Shown: positions 28,537 to 37,479, counted from the stretch's first letter. The stretch: 64,000 nt of DNA from Methylotenera sp. (GCA_020622105.1 JAHRYP010000003.1:63923-127922), one strand, 5' to 3'. Numbers and translations are program-made. The notes: generated from the sequence alone by a model not told the origin.

Positions 28537-29277
28537 ATGAACATTCAAAGCCACATTGCAGACCTCGATACACCAACCGGTGTAATGCGCACTTATATCC
28601 ACCGCCCGGTTGGCGATGGCAAATATCCGACCATTCTGTTTTACTCAGAGATTTTTCAGCAAACCGGCCCGATTGAACGTGCAGCAAAAATCATGGCTAG
28701 CCACGGCTATGCAGTACTGGTACCGGAAGTGTTCCATGAATTAAATCCAATCGGCACTGTACTTGGCTATGATGATGCAGGCCGCGACAAAGGCAATGCC
28801 GACAAATCTGCTAAAGACGTACAAGGCTACGACACCGATAATGCAGCCATGATTGCTTACACTAAAAAACAAGCCTGGTACAATGGCAATATCGGCGCCA
28901 TGGGCTTCTGTATCGGTGGCCATCTTGCATTCCGCGCAGCACTGCAACCGGAAATCAAAGGTACTGCCTGCTTCTACGCAACTGACCTGCACACACAAGT
29001 TATCCCAAACAAACCAGGCCAGCACAGCATGGAGCGTTTGCAAGACATTTCAGGCGAATTGCTCATGATCTGGGGCAAACAAGACCCGCACATTCCAGCA
29101 CCAGGCCGTGCAGAAGTGTATAAAAAACTCAGCGACGCCAACATGGTATTCACATGGCATGAATTCAACGCACAGCACGCATTCATGCGTGACGAAGGCG
29201 AACGCTACGACCCGCAGACTGCGATGATTGGCTACCAGCTGGCGTTGAACCTGTTCAGCAGAACGCTGCATCAGTAA
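28537..29277 (+). CDS. Dienelactone-hydrolase family alpha/beta hydrolase
   Basis: A 246-residue cytosolic hydrolase. The catalytic triad expected for the family is visible: Cys in GFCIGGHLAF, Asp in WGKQDPHIP and His in NAQHAFMRD. The substrate is unknown; many such proteins act on esters or lactones outside the chlorocatechol pathway. The track ORF extends 61 codons upstream to 28354, but that part has no family resemblance and reads like an AT-rich leader. ATG 28537 (MNIQSHIADLDTPTG) gives the standard N-terminus. It ends at a strong terminator. Confidence 0.9.
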   Translation: MNIQSHIADLDTPTGVMRTYIHRPVGDGKYPTILFYSEIFQQTGPIERAAKIMASHGYAVLVPEVFHELNPIGTVLGYDDAGRDKGNADKSAKDVQGYDTDNAAMIAYTKKQAWYNGNIGAMGFCIGGHLAFRAALQPEIKGTACFYATDLHTQVIPNKPGQHSMERLQDISGELLMIWGKQDPHIPAPGRAEVYKKLSDANMVFTWHEFNAQHAFMRDEGERYDPQTAMIGYQLALNLFSRTLHQ

Positions 29278-29301
29278 TTTAGTTACTTAATTAAACACAA
29301 C

Positions 29302-29337
29302 CCCGGATAAAGATTAAATCTTTATCCGGGTTTTTTT
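29302..29337 (+). terminator. Rho-independent terminator of the dienelactone hydrolase gene
   Basis: A long perfect stem (CCCGGATAAAGAT / ATCTTTATCCGGG) around a short TAA loop is followed by seven T residues. Confidence 0.93.
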
Positions 29338-29339
29338 AT

Positions 29340-29580
29340 GCAGTAAGCCTTGCCAGTCATGTAGGGTAATGGAATGCTCGCCCACTTTCCCCTTCAGCCG
29401 CGCCGAGTAGCACAACGGGATGGGAGATTCCGACGAGGACTGTTTGAGCGATGCGAGTTCCGCAGTCGCCCATCTTGTTAAGCAACGCAGGAATAAGCGG
29501 ATGTGGGGTAGCCTTTTCTTTGGTTTCTTTCTTTTGGCTAAGCAAAAGAAAGAAACTCGCCCGACAGGCGAGACCAACAA
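29340..29580. repeat. Non-coding dispersed-repeat-like region with strong hairpins
   Basis: This spacer holds a perfect 14-bp hairpin, GTTTCTTTCTTTTG / CAAAAGAAAGAAAC with a 6-base loop (29523-29556), directly followed by CTCGCC / GGCGAG (29556-29572). GC-rich text before it (CAGCCGCGCCGAGTAGCA) differs from the neighbours. The track reports ORFs on both strands, but they overlap each other and translate to Lys/Arg-rich, low-information sequence. It resembles the intergenic repeats of betaproteobacteria that are often misread as short genes; that is recollection, not a search result. Confidence 0.65.
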
Positions 29581-29590
29581 TCCAATTAAC

Positions 29591-29992
29591 CTAACGTCTA
29601 ATAGAAATCAACTGCTGTATATGAAACAGTGAAGGATTGCTACCCGGCAAAACCATTTCCAGCAACGTTCCAATGACTGCAATAATCAAAGCGGCAAGCA
29701 GTGCCGCCCATATCCCCGAAAGGTTAAAACCTTTCACTAAAGATGCAATCAGCATAATCAGCAAGGCATTAATAATCAGCAACACAATACCCAACACCCA
29801 GGATGCAGTAGATAAAGGTATTAAAGCCAGCGCAGGGCGCACAATAATATTGGTTGCACATAGCAGCAATGCAGATGCTAAAAGCGGCAATATGCCAGAA
29901 AATGATATGCCCTTGAGTGCACTGCTTGTGAGCCACAAGGCCAGCACCATCACAGCCCAGTGAATCAATAATGTTTGTACGTGAATCGTCAT
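29591..29992 (-). CDS. Four-TM small membrane protein, phage-holin-like/YvlD family
   Basis: A 133-residue protein consisting almost only of four membrane helices (TLLIHWAVMVLALWLTS, ILPLLASALLLCATNIIV, WVLGIVLLIINALLIMLIAS, IWAALLAALIIAVIGTLL). This matches the small membrane family annotated phage holin/YvlD (DUF360-type), with NIIVRPALALIPL between helices. The track start adds 19 residues with no family resemblance, so ATG 29992 (MTIHVQTLL) is preferred. There is no phage context, so a lytic role is unlikely. Function is unknown. Confidence 0.82.
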   Translation of the reverse strand: MTIHVQTLLIHWAVMVLALWLTSSALKGISFSGILPLLASALLLCATNIIVRPALALIPLSTASWVLGIVLLIINALLIMLIASLVKGFNLSGIWAALLAALIIAVIGTLLEMVLPGSNPSLFHIQQLISIRR

Positions 29993-30105
29993 GCTATACC
30001 TTAAGAAAATAAACCGGCTAGATTTTACACTGCTACTCTCATAAACCATACTGATAACATAGTTATTAATTAACTACATGCGGCAATAGGCTGACTACAT
30101 AAAAT

Positions 30106-30135
30106 AAAAAAGGGCAGAATTTCTGCCCTTTTTTG
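30106..30135. terminator. Terminator downstream of gnd, bidirectional
   Basis: A palindrome of A-run, GGGCAGAA, TTCTGCCC and T-run lies 34 bases after the gnd stop on the minus strand. A-run and T-run symmetry allows termination in either direction. Confidence 0.85.
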
Positions 30136-30168
30136 TACTACTTACAACCAACTATTTAAGCGATTAAC

Positions 30169-31680
30169 TTAAACTTCCAGTTGTGGACGACCAGCTTCTG
30201 GCCAATCCAGATGGTAGAACTGACCACGTGGTTGATCAACACGCTCGTAAGTGTGCGCACCGAAGTAGTCACGTTGACCTTGCAACAAGTTTGCAGGTAA
30301 ACGCTCACTGCGGTAACCATCGTAGTAAGCCAATGCTGCAGCAAAACCTTGTGCAGGAATACCGTTAGTCACCGCCAGAGCGATCACTTTACGCCAGCCG
30401 GCTTGACCGTCATTCATTGCGTTAGTGAAGTATGGGTCCAACATCAGGTTTTTCAGACGTGAGTTCAATGCATAAGCATCAGTGATTTTTTGCAGGAAGC
30501 GTGCACGAATGATACAGCCGCCGCGCCAGATTTGTGCAATTTCACCGAAGTTCAGTTTCCAGTTGTAAGCCACTTGTGCTTTGTCGATCAATTGGAAGCC
30601 TTGTGCATATGCGCAGATTTTTGAACAGTACAATGCGTTTTTAATCGCTTCGATCACTGCTTTTTTATCTGTTTCTTGCTTAATTGCTGGGCCTTTCAGG
30701 AGTTTGCTGGCTTCAACCCGTTCTTCTTTCAGGCTTGAAAGTGCACGTGCGTAAACAGCAGCAGCAATCGCGTTAGCTGGTGCGCCTAATTCAAGCGCGT
30801 TTGCAGCTGTCCATTGACCAGTACCTTTTTGACCGGCTGTATCCAGGATTTTGTCCACGAGGAAGCCAGGACCCATTGGGTCTTTTTGTTGCAGGATGTC
30901 TGCAGTAATTTCGATCAAGAAGCTTGATAACTCGCCTTTGTTCCACTCAGCGAATACTTTACCGATTTCATCGGCTTCCATGCCTAACAGGTTTCTCATC
31001 AACCAGTAAGCTTCACAGATCAATTGCATATCGATGTATTCGATACCGTTGTGCACCATTTTAACGTAGTGACCAGCACCGTCAGGACCGATGTACTCAG
31101 CACAGGCGAAACCGCCTACTACTGGTTTGCCAGGTGCGCCGCCTTCTAAAGGTGCGCCAGTAACTGGGTCTACTTTAGCTGCGATATCGCGCCAGATTGG
31201 CTCTAAACTTGCCCAAGCTTTACGTGTGCCTGATGGCATCAGGCTTGGACCGAAACGCGCACCGGTTTCACCGCCAGATACGCCTGAACCGATGAATTCG
31301 ATACCTTTAGCTGCTAATTCTTTTTCACGACGGATAGTGTCTGTCCACAGTGCGTTGCCGCCGTCGATGATGATGTCGCCTTGCTCCAGGAATGGAAGCA
31401 ATGCATTGATAGTCACGTCAGTTGCGCTACCAGCTTTTACCAGCAAGATAATTTTGCGTGGGCGTTTGATGCTCAGTACAAATGAAGCTAAATCTGCATG
31501 ACCAACCACGTTTGCGTGTGATGGCTCATTTTTTTGGCATTCTTCGATGAAGTTCACCATTTTTTTCGGGTCACGGTTGTAAACCGCAATGGTGTAGCCG
31601 TGATCGGCAATATTCAGGGCCAGGTTTTGACCCATAACGGCTAGGCCAACTAGGCCAATATCAGCATTTTTCGTAGTCAT
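30169..31680 (-). CDS. gnd: 6-phosphogluconate dehydrogenase, decarboxylating
   Basis: A 503-residue cytosolic enzyme that oxidises 6-phosphogluconate to ribulose 5-phosphate and CO2. In ribulose-monophosphate methylotrophs it serves the oxidative cycle that burns formaldehyde carbon. It shows the nucleotide fold [19 protein letters not shown], the substrate motif [18 protein letters not shown], catalytic [13 protein letters not shown] and [14 protein letters not shown]. Compared with the E. coli enzyme there is an insertion of roughly 25 residues ([19 protein letters not shown]) before [12 protein letters not shown]. It is transcribed alone, with its own terminator. Confidence 0.96.
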   Translation of the reverse strand: MTTKNADIGLVGLAVMGQNLALNIADHGYTIAVYNRDPKKMVNFIEECQKNEPSHANVVGHADLASFVLSIKRPRKIILLVKAGSATDVTINALLPFLEQGDIIIDGGNALWTDTIRREKELAAKGIEFIGSGVSGGETGARFGPSLMPSGTRKAWASLEPIWRDIAAKVDPVTGAPLEGGAPGKPVVGGFACAEYIGPDGAGHYVKMVHNGIEYIDMQLICEAYWLMRNLLGMEADEIGKVFAEWNKGELSSFLIEITADILQQKDPMGPGFLVDKILDTAGQKGTGQWTAANALELGAPANAIAAAVYARALSSLKEERVEASKLLKGPAIKQETDKKAVIEAIKNALYCSKICAYAQGFQLIDKAQVAYNWKLNFGEIAQIWRGGCIIRARFLQKITDAYALNSRLKNLMLDPYFTNAMNDGQAGWRKVIALAVTNGIPAQGFAAALAYYDGYRSERLPANLLQGQRDYFGAHTYERVDQPRGQFYHLDWPEAGRPQLEV

Positions 31681-31912
31681 TTATCTTCTCTTTTGGAGTT
31701 GTTTAATGGAAAGGGATTTTTTGTACGCAAGATTATAGAGCTTTTTGGCGTACTAATCCGCTAAATATTTACTAGAAAGTGATTTTTTTTAGTTTTGTGC
31801 CAGATATTTACAACTATTTAACAACTTTAAGCCAAAAGCTGTTTACAGATAGGTGTCAGCACGCAATAACCATTGAATTAGAAGGGATTTAGTCTGCATC
31901 TCGATAGAGAAA

Positions 31913-32134
31913 TCAGTAATCACTACTGCGCCCGCTGGAATAGCCTTGCGGTACGTCATTTTGCCATTCACCGCAATCTGCACATGAGTGATCATGCATG
32001 GTCGGGCTCAATACCAGATTTGAACTGCCGCAGAACTTGCAGTGCACCGGGTGATGTGGATGCGCCGTTTTATGGTGCTGCGTATGGTGTTCTGTAGCGA
32101 CTTTAGCGCCGCCTAACCCGTATTTGTTATCCAT
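31913..32134 (-). CDS. Small His-rich zinc-ribbon protein
   Basis: A 73-residue protein with a His-rich segment (EHHTQHHKTAHPHHPVH) followed by a four-cysteine zinc ribbon: CKFC, 17 residues, then CADC. The C-terminal tail is Ser/Gly-rich. The start at 32134 (MDNKYGLGG) has a GGAG site 6 bases upstream; the track start four codons earlier (MESAM) has none. It probably binds zinc or another divalent metal. I do not recognise a named family. The 230-base spacer on its downstream side holds nothing I can identify. Confidence 0.7.
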   Translation of the reverse strand: MDNKYGLGGAKVATEHHTQHHKTAHPHHPVHCKFCGSSNLVLSPTMHDHSCADCGEWQNDVPQGYSSGRSSDY

Positions 32135-32224
32135 GGCTGACTCCATATAAATACCAGATTTAGCAACCTTTAAGTTACGCTCTTTTTACGCAGTGAGCAA
32201 GTGCCTTGGCTCACTATTGGTATA

Positions 32225-35038
32225 TTAAGATTTGCTTAGCTGCGTCCAGATCTCATTGGGCTGATAAGCCTTGACCCAAGTGCTCACTTTATCCGCAGAC
32301 ATAGGCTTGGCAATACCAAAACCCTGCGCTACCGTACAGCCTAAACGCAACAGTTGCAGACCATGCTCGGCTGTTTCCACCCCTTCTGCAACAATTTTGC
32401 ACCTGAAGTCACGACCAAGGCTGATGATACCGGCCACCATCGCCAGATCATTACTGTCCTGCAGCATGTCGTAAACAAATGAACGATCTATCTTTATCAC
32501 TTCCACTGGCAGGCGACGCAGATACGTGAGCGATGAATAACCCACACCAAAGTCATCCAGCGCGAAACTTACGCCTAGTAACTTACAGCCATTCATGGTG
32601 TGCACCACACCTGAGACATCTTCAATCGCTGCTGTTTCTGTGATTTCAAGCTCAAGATTGACAGGATTAACTTGTGGAAACTCACTTAATATCTGTGCCA
32701 GCCTGCCAGTAAAGTTTTCCTGAATCATGTGTCTGGCCGATATGTTGACACTTACCTGTATATCAAAGTCTTGCTTCTGCCAAATGATCATCTGGCCAAG
32801 AGCCTGACGGATCACCCACTCTCCTAATTTAATCGAAAAGTCAGTATTTTCAATCATCGGTAGAAACGTTACCGGCGCCCGTAAACCAATATCCGGATGC
32901 TGCCAGCGCACCAGTGCTTCCATGCCGACGACTTTTCCGAGCCGCATATCGACTTTAGGCTGATAATAAAGACAGAATTCGTTATTTACCAGCGCAGCTT
33001 CAATTCTTTCCTTATCCTGCCGCAAATCGCGGAATTCGCGGTCATGCTCGGCATCAAACTGCTGCACGCAACTGCCGCCATTCAATTTAGCCTGATACAT
33101 GGCCTGATCAGCGTGACGCAACAGGGTGTCCGGCTCGCTGTGATCAAACGGAAACAAGGTATAACCGATGCTTGAGGATATAGTGACAGATTCACCGGCC
33201 ACCAGATAAGGCGCTCTGATCGCAGTCAATAATCGTTCTAGTGTTAATTTACACTCTTCCGCATTAAGCATGCCATTTAGCAGCAAAGCAAACTCATCTC
33301 CGCCTGTACGCGCTACGGTGTCACTCTCACGCAGGCATTTATTCATACGCTCTGCCAGCTGAATCAGCAAATGGTCACCTGCCTCGTGGCCTAACGAATC
33401 ATTCACAGGTTTAAAGCCATCGAGATCAAGACAGCAAACTGCCAGTAATTCGCCAGTACGCTCGGCGCGGGAGAAAGCCTGATGCAAGCGATCCGATAAT
33501 AAAGTGCGGTTAGGTAGCTGGGTTAATGAATCATGGTAAGCCATGCGTTCAAGATTCTGCTGGTGCTGTTTAGCCTCTGTTATGTCAGAAAACAATCCCA
33601 CATAATTGATAAGTTGCTGCGCATCATTGCGCACAACAAACACATCAAGCCACACCGGGTAAACCTCACCCCCGACACGCCGGTTCCAGGTTTCACCACG
33701 CCACTCACTTGATTCACTATCATCTGACAGCTGCATGCGCTTATCAAAAAATTCCGGCTCATAAATAGCGAAACCCAGCTGCTGCGGCGTGCTACCTAAA
33801 GCGGCTTCTCGAGAGTGGCCGGTAATTTGTGTAAACGCAATATTGACTTCAAGAATACGCATTTCAGCATCAGTAATAAAAATGCCGTCATGTGCGTGGT
33901 CAAAAACACTGGCAGATAAGCGCATACGTTCGGCATTATTGCGCAGCTTTTCCATACTTTCGCGTAACTTCTTGCGCATCTCCAGCACATTTGCCATCAA
34001 TGTATTAGGCTTGGCCGCTATATCATCTGCCTCAAGGTTACCGGCTGCAATACGCTTCACCACGTCAATGGCTAGTGCCGGATCAGCACCTAATGGCATA
34101 AAAATCAGTCGGCGCAACTGCCATAGGATCATGCCAATTAGCAAAGCCCCCAGCGTTGTGCCCAGTATAATAAATGCCCAGGACTTAGATAAACCTGCTG
34201 ATCGAGCCTCATTAACAGAATAGGCAATAATCAACTTAAAACCCCAATTCGGTATCTTCTCCTCGATGAACACCCAGCTCTCGGGCCGAGATTTCAATAA
34301 AGTGTCAGCTTTATCCCGGGGGATATGTGAGGATAGAAAACGTATTTGATTATCCCCATCCAATATGGCAGCAAAGCCGGTGTCTAGTTGCCTGATATGT
34401 TGCACGCTCTCGCGTACAACTTTCATATCAACTTTAAAACCGACATAGTAAGCACCCACAACTGCACCAGCTTGGTTCAGCATCGGTTCATAGCGGGTGA
34501 GATAAGGTTCATCCAGAATTTTAACAACACCGCTGAATGACTTACGCTGGCGCAATGCCGCAGCCGCTTTGCCATAGGGATCCAGAACGGTACCGGTAGC
34601 GCGCGCCCCGCTATGCAGCTTCACATTAGTGGCGACACGAACAAAATTATTACCAGATTTCACGAATATGGTAGCAGTACCACCACTGATCGCACTGACA
34701 CTATCAACCAATGCATAATTATTTGTAACAGGAGTCGACCCCAATAGCAGATTTGGTAGATCGCTGCTGGCCAAGCTCACAGAACCTGCCAGGGCAGGTC
34801 TACCTAAAGCGCTGGTATGCGCCTTCAGTGTATGCATAGCATTATCGGCCTGATTACTGATCAGTTCATCCGTAACATTAAGGAGGCGGATTAATGCCTG
34901 CGCCTGCTCCTTGGCGACTGCATGGGTATTAGCAAGCTGATGCGAGGTCTGCTGGCTGGTTAGCACGAATGGCGCAGCTACCATTAACACCAGTAGCGGC
35001 AGCAGAAATCGTTTGATTGTTGAAATGTTTGTTTGCAT
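32225..35038 (-). CDS. Cache-HAMP-PAS-GGDEF-EAL cyclic-di-GMP enzyme
   Basis: A 937-residue inner-membrane signalling protein. A first membrane helix (FLLPLLVLMVAAPFVL) leads into a periplasmic Cache-type sensor (about 30-285; YGKAAAALRQRKSFSG, YLTRYEPMLNQAGAVVGAYYVG), then a second helix (WAFIILGTTLGALLIGMILW), HAMP, and a PAS domain (about 380-490). The GGDEF domain is intact (RTGGDEFALLL). The EAL domain keeps EALVRWQHP, LEITETA and LDDFGVGYSSL. It could therefore both make and degrade c-di-GMP. The ligand of the Cache domain is unknown. Confidence 0.93.
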   Translation of the reverse strand: MQTNISTIKRFLLPLLVLMVAAPFVLTSQQTSHQLANTHAVAKEQAQALIRLLNVTDELISNQADNAMHTLKAHTSALGRPALAGSVSLASSDLPNLLLGSTPVTNNYALVDSVSAISGGTATIFVKSGNNFVRVATNVKLHSGARATGTVLDPYGKAAAALRQRKSFSGVVKILDEPYLTRYEPMLNQAGAVVGAYYVGFKVDMKVVRESVQHIRQLDTGFAAILDGDNQIRFLSSHIPRDKADTLLKSRPESWVFIEEKIPNWGFKLIIAYSVNEARSAGLSKSWAFIILGTTLGALLIGMILWQLRRLIFMPLGADPALAIDVVKRIAAGNLEADDIAAKPNTLMANVLEMRKKLRESMEKLRNNAERMRLSASVFDHAHDGIFITDAEMRILEVNIAFTQITGHSREAALGSTPQQLGFAIYEPEFFDKRMQLSDDSESSEWRGETWNRRVGGEVYPVWLDVFVVRNDAQQLINYVGLFSDITEAKQHQQNLERMAYHDSLTQLPNRTLLSDRLHQAFSRAERTGELLAVCCLDLDGFKPVNDSLGHEAGDHLLIQLAERMNKCLRESDTVARTGGDEFALLLNGMLNAEECKLTLERLLTAIRAPYLVAGESVTISSSIGYTLFPFDHSEPDTLLRHADQAMYQAKLNGGSCVQQFDAEHDREFRDLRQDKERIEAALVNNEFCLYYQPKVDMRLGKVVGMEALVRWQHPDIGLRAPVTFLPMIENTDFSIKLGEWVIRQALGQMIIWQKQDFDIQVSVNISARHMIQENFTGRLAQILSEFPQVNPVNLELEITETAAIEDVSGVVHTMNGCKLLGVSFALDDFGVGYSSLTYLRRLPVEVIKIDRSFVYDMLQDSNDLAMVAGIISLGRDFRCKIVAEGVETAEHGLQLLRLGCTVAQGFGIAKPMSADKVSTWVKAYQPNEIWTQLSKS

Positions 35039-35191
35039 ATGGCGGCGACCATCTATGATTGGCTGTATCCTGACGTAACAAAGAGCCTGCCGGACATGAT
35101 TCTTATTCTATTTTCGACAGCAGATGCCGATAGCGCTGAAGGCTGATTACTACTTAATTTTTTCTTGTGGTTTGCAGTTGGAGTAGGCTAT

Positions 35192-35509
35192 TTATTCACC
35201 GTCATTCAGCGTCGTCTCGGCGCCATTGATCAACAACGTGATCACACCGCTACTATAGCGATTATCACCACCTGACTTGGGTAAATTCACTTCATGATCC
35301 GGGTAAATAAGCCAAGCATCATTGCCGTTATTCAGCATGCGCACATGGAAGCGACCTTTGCCTTCACAAACGTATTCGGTTGCATTGGCCGGACCTCCGG
35401 ACTGCGAGGCAGAATCAGAACTAAAAGGATTCAATCTAATCGAGCTGCATGAAGACAAACAGACTAACAGGCCTGATAAGAGTATGAATTGATGCGGTTT
35501 TGTGGTCAT
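35192..35509 (-). CDS. Lipoprotein with MliC-like domain
   Basis: A 105-residue protein with a lipobox (LLVCLSSCSS) and a short domain resembling MliC, the membrane-bound inhibitor of C-type lysozyme: EYVCEGKGRFHVRML, DAWLIYPDHEVNLP and NRYSSGVITLLINGAETTLNDG. The protein stops right after LNDGE, so the final Tyr/Cys strand normal in this family, which forms a disulfide with the first Cys, is missing. It may be a shortened or divergent member. It stands alone between the Cache-GGDEF-EAL gene and tsaC. Confidence 0.62.
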   Translation of the reverse strand: MTTKPHQFILLSGLLVCLSSCSSIRLNPFSSDSASQSGGPANATEYVCEGKGRFHVRMLNNGNDAWLIYPDHEVNLPKSGGDNRYSSGVITLLINGAETTLNDGE

Positions 35510-35616
35510 ATAAAAAGCCTGTTATCTTTGAGTGATTTTATTAATAGTTATAATTACATTTTGACACGTATAGTGAAAATCTGGCAACAATCTACATAGT
35601 AGCTTGTTACTTGCGC

Positions 35617-36591
35617 TTATTGATGTCCGGCTCGGGTTAAGCGATCAAGTACTGCCATCCATTCTGCCGAGGCAGGCGGTAGTTCAACCAGTAAACGACT
35701 CACTTTCATCGCATCCAGCGCATGCAGTGCACTATATAGCTGTTCTGCTACTTTTTCTGGCTGGCTAGGCAAAGTAATTACTTTGCAATCAGGCGCAGCA
35801 CCTGTACCGATCAACAATGCCGCACAGCTTTTATTTGTGTTTTGCAAAGCATTGCAGGCGGCAAGCAAGGCCTGCCTGTCTTTAAACAGTGAGAGGGGTG
35901 TTCGCGGCGAGTAATGTAGCGCATGTTGCCCAGGAACTTTGGGGGTTAGCTGCGTCTCTTTTTGCTCAAGTGAAGTAATATTCACCCGCTGCGGCAACCC
36001 TGCTACTTTTACTATTTCAGCTTCGCTGATCATACCGGGGCGCAGTAGCTGCCATTGCCCATCCGTGGCAACACTCACTATTGTGGATTCGATGCCCACG
36101 TTACATGCACCGCCATCCAATACCGGGATAGCCTCTCCTAACCCCGCCTCTACGTGCGCCGCAGTGGTCGGGCTAAGCTGCGTGAACAAATTGGCAGATG
36201 GTGCAGCAACACTTAAGCTACCTTGTTTCAGCAGTGTAAGTGCCAGCGGATGATTAGGCACCCGCAATGCAACTGTGGGCTCATCGCCGCGCACCACACG
36301 CGAAACATGCGATTTGGCCGGTAACACTAAAGTTAACGCTCCCGGCCAGAAGGCTTTAGCCAACTTGACGGCAATCTCAGGAAAATCCGTTGCCCAATCT
36401 GTAACCTGACTGATATCACTGATATGCACAATCAGCGGATGATCGGCCGGACGCTGCTTAGTGGTAAATATCTTCTTCAGCGCAGTATCATTAGTTGCAT
36501 CAGCCGCTAAACCGTAAACAGTTTCCGTTGGTATGGCTACCACTTCACCTTTTTTTAGTTCTGCTATTGCTTGCTCTAAACTTACGCGCAT
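35617..36591 (-). CDS. tsaC: L-threonylcarbamoyladenylate synthase
   Basis: A 324-residue enzyme of the long Sua5 form, making threonylcarbamoyl-AMP from Thr, bicarbonate and ATP for the t6A37 tRNA modification. The YrdC domain (about 1-200) has IPTETVYGLAADATN, TKQRPADHPLIVHI and VAAPSANLF. A Sua5-type C-terminal domain (about 220-324) follows a linker with PGQHALHYSPRTPL. The short E. coli TsaC lacks that second domain, so the name sua5 would also be correct. Confidence 0.95.
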   Translation of the reverse strand: MRVSLEQAIAELKKGEVVAIPTETVYGLAADATNDTALKKIFTTKQRPADHPLIVHISDISQVTDWATDFPEIAVKLAKAFWPGALTLVLPAKSHVSRVVRGDEPTVALRVPNHPLALTLLKQGSLSVAAPSANLFTQLSPTTAAHVEAGLGEAIPVLDGGACNVGIESTIVSVATDGQWQLLRPGMISEAEIVKVAGLPQRVNITSLEQKETQLTPKVPGQHALHYSPRTPLSLFKDRQALLAACNALQNTNKSCAALLIGTGAAPDCKVITLPSQPEKVAEQLYSALHALDAMKVSRLLVELPPASAEWMAVLDRLTRAGHQ

Positions 36592-36721
36592 GATTTGTTG
36601 ATTGTAGCTTAAAACGATATTTTACTACTTTACGCGAATAAGCACGCATACTCTAAATAACCATCAAGTTTCAGCTTTACAGTGGCATAAGATAGAATGT
36701 ACTTTTAAACGAGGAATACAC

Positions 36722-37051
36722 ATGACACAGATCACCGTAGAAAAAAACCCAAGCCAGCAGCGTCTGGATGCACTTAATGTAAGCAAATGGCCAACCTGGC
36801 AAAAAGAAGTTTCTGTTTTTCCGTGGACATTCCCTGAGCAGGAAATTGCCTATATTTTAGAAGGTGAATGCGTGATCACCCCAACTGGCGGTACTCCTGT
36901 GACTTTCGGCAAAGGCGATCTCGTTACCTTTCCTGCCGGCATGACTGCAAGCTGGGAAGTAAAACAACCATTGCATAAACATTATCAGCTGGATGGCTCA
37001 AAACTATGCCAGATCTGGCGTCGAATTAAGCTGGCTTTAAAACTGAAGTAA
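36722..37051 (+). CDS. Small cupin-fold protein
   Basis: A 109-residue single-domain cupin (WKKEVSVFPWTFPEQEIAYILEGEC type core: PEQEIAYILEGECVITPTGG, FGKGDLVTFPAGMTASWEV). It matches the small DUF861/RmlC-like cupins whose activity is unknown. One conserved His in the first cupin motif is not obvious, so metal binding is uncertain. A good leader, ACGAGGAATACAC, precedes the ATG. Downstream lies a hairpin and then a gene-poor region of about 500 bases. Confidence 0.85.
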   Translation: MTQITVEKNPSQQRLDALNVSKWPTWQKEVSVFPWTFPEQEIAYILEGECVITPTGGTPVTFGKGDLVTFPAGMTASWEVKQPLHKHYQLDGSKLCQIWRRIKLALKLK

Positions 37052-37075
37052 CTCATACTCTCATCTTTACTCCCA

Positions 37076-37107
37076 CCCGGCTTCAAACATTACCTCCCGA
37101 AGCCGGG
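37076..37107 (+). terminator. Hairpin downstream of the cupin gene (terminator-like, no T-run)
   Basis: A perfect 9-bp GC-rich stem, CCCGGCTTC / GAAGCCGGG, with a 14-base loop lies 24 bases after the cupin stop. The lack of a following T-run makes it a weak terminator candidate; it may protect the mRNA end. Confidence 0.55.
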
Positions 37108-37188
37108 CTCACCCTCAGCAACAACTCCAAAAAACTAAAGAATTTATTTTATTTGAAATAGATTTTTCTTGCACATTACGGCCTTTAT

Positions 37189-37239
37189 AACTATAGTATA
37201 AATACATGGGAAATATTCCCATTTATTTATACTATAGTT
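37189..37239. repeat. 51-bp near-perfect palindrome
   Basis: Two 24-base arms flank a 3-base centre with a single mismatched pair. The left arm begins AACTATAGTATAAATA and the right arm ends TATTTATACTATAGTT; the centre is GGGAA-ATA-TTCCC. It stands in the 530-base gap between the cupin gene and alkB, with no T-run. It shares the layout and the ATGGGA/TCCCAT core of the 43-bp palindrome at 12053. It could be a protein-binding site, a cruciform, or a copy of a mobile palindromic element. Confidence 0.9.
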
Positions 37240-37335
37240 ACTAACAAGCCTCTCCACGGACATAGTAACAAACAGCAAGCAGCATCTAATAAAACCCAGA
37301 ATACGGGATCAATCTCTGGACTGGATGATTGAAGT

Positions 37336-37479
37336 ATGAGAAGACTTTTATTAATAATCTTCATCTTGCTTTGGGTTTTTGCGGCTGTTGTAGCTGGACA
37401 AAAACTCACATCAAAAATTAATGATGCCCTGCAGCTCAAGTCATCAGTTGTTTTTTCTACTACTGCATTAGTTAAATGA
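37336..37479 (+). CDS. Possible small membrane or secreted peptide (47 aa)
   Basis: An ATG-to-TGA frame of 47 codons, below the track limit, starting MRRLLLIIFILLWVFAAVVA. This gives two arginines and a hydrophobic stretch like a signal peptide or single membrane helix, followed by a short polar tail (GQKLTSKINDALQLKSS). The only possible ribosome site is weak (GGATGATTGAAGT). It follows the 51-bp palindrome by about 100 bases. It may be a real small membrane protein or chance; the overlapping minus-strand track ORF (37227-37439) looks no better. The rest of the 37052-37580 gap holds nothing else I recognise. Confidence 0.35.
   Translation: MRRLLLIIFILLWVFAAVVAGQKLTSKINDALQLKSSVVFSTTALVK

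Noticed and set aside
29314-29580. 88-residue minus-strand ORF (with 29357-29545 and 29420-29632)
   Set aside because: The frames overlap on both strands over strong hairpins and begin inside a terminator. The Lys/Arg-rich text looks like a translated repeat.
29591-29992. Prophage remnant suggested by a holin-like protein
   Set aside because: No other phage gene is near, and this four-helix family is common on chromosomes without a lytic role.
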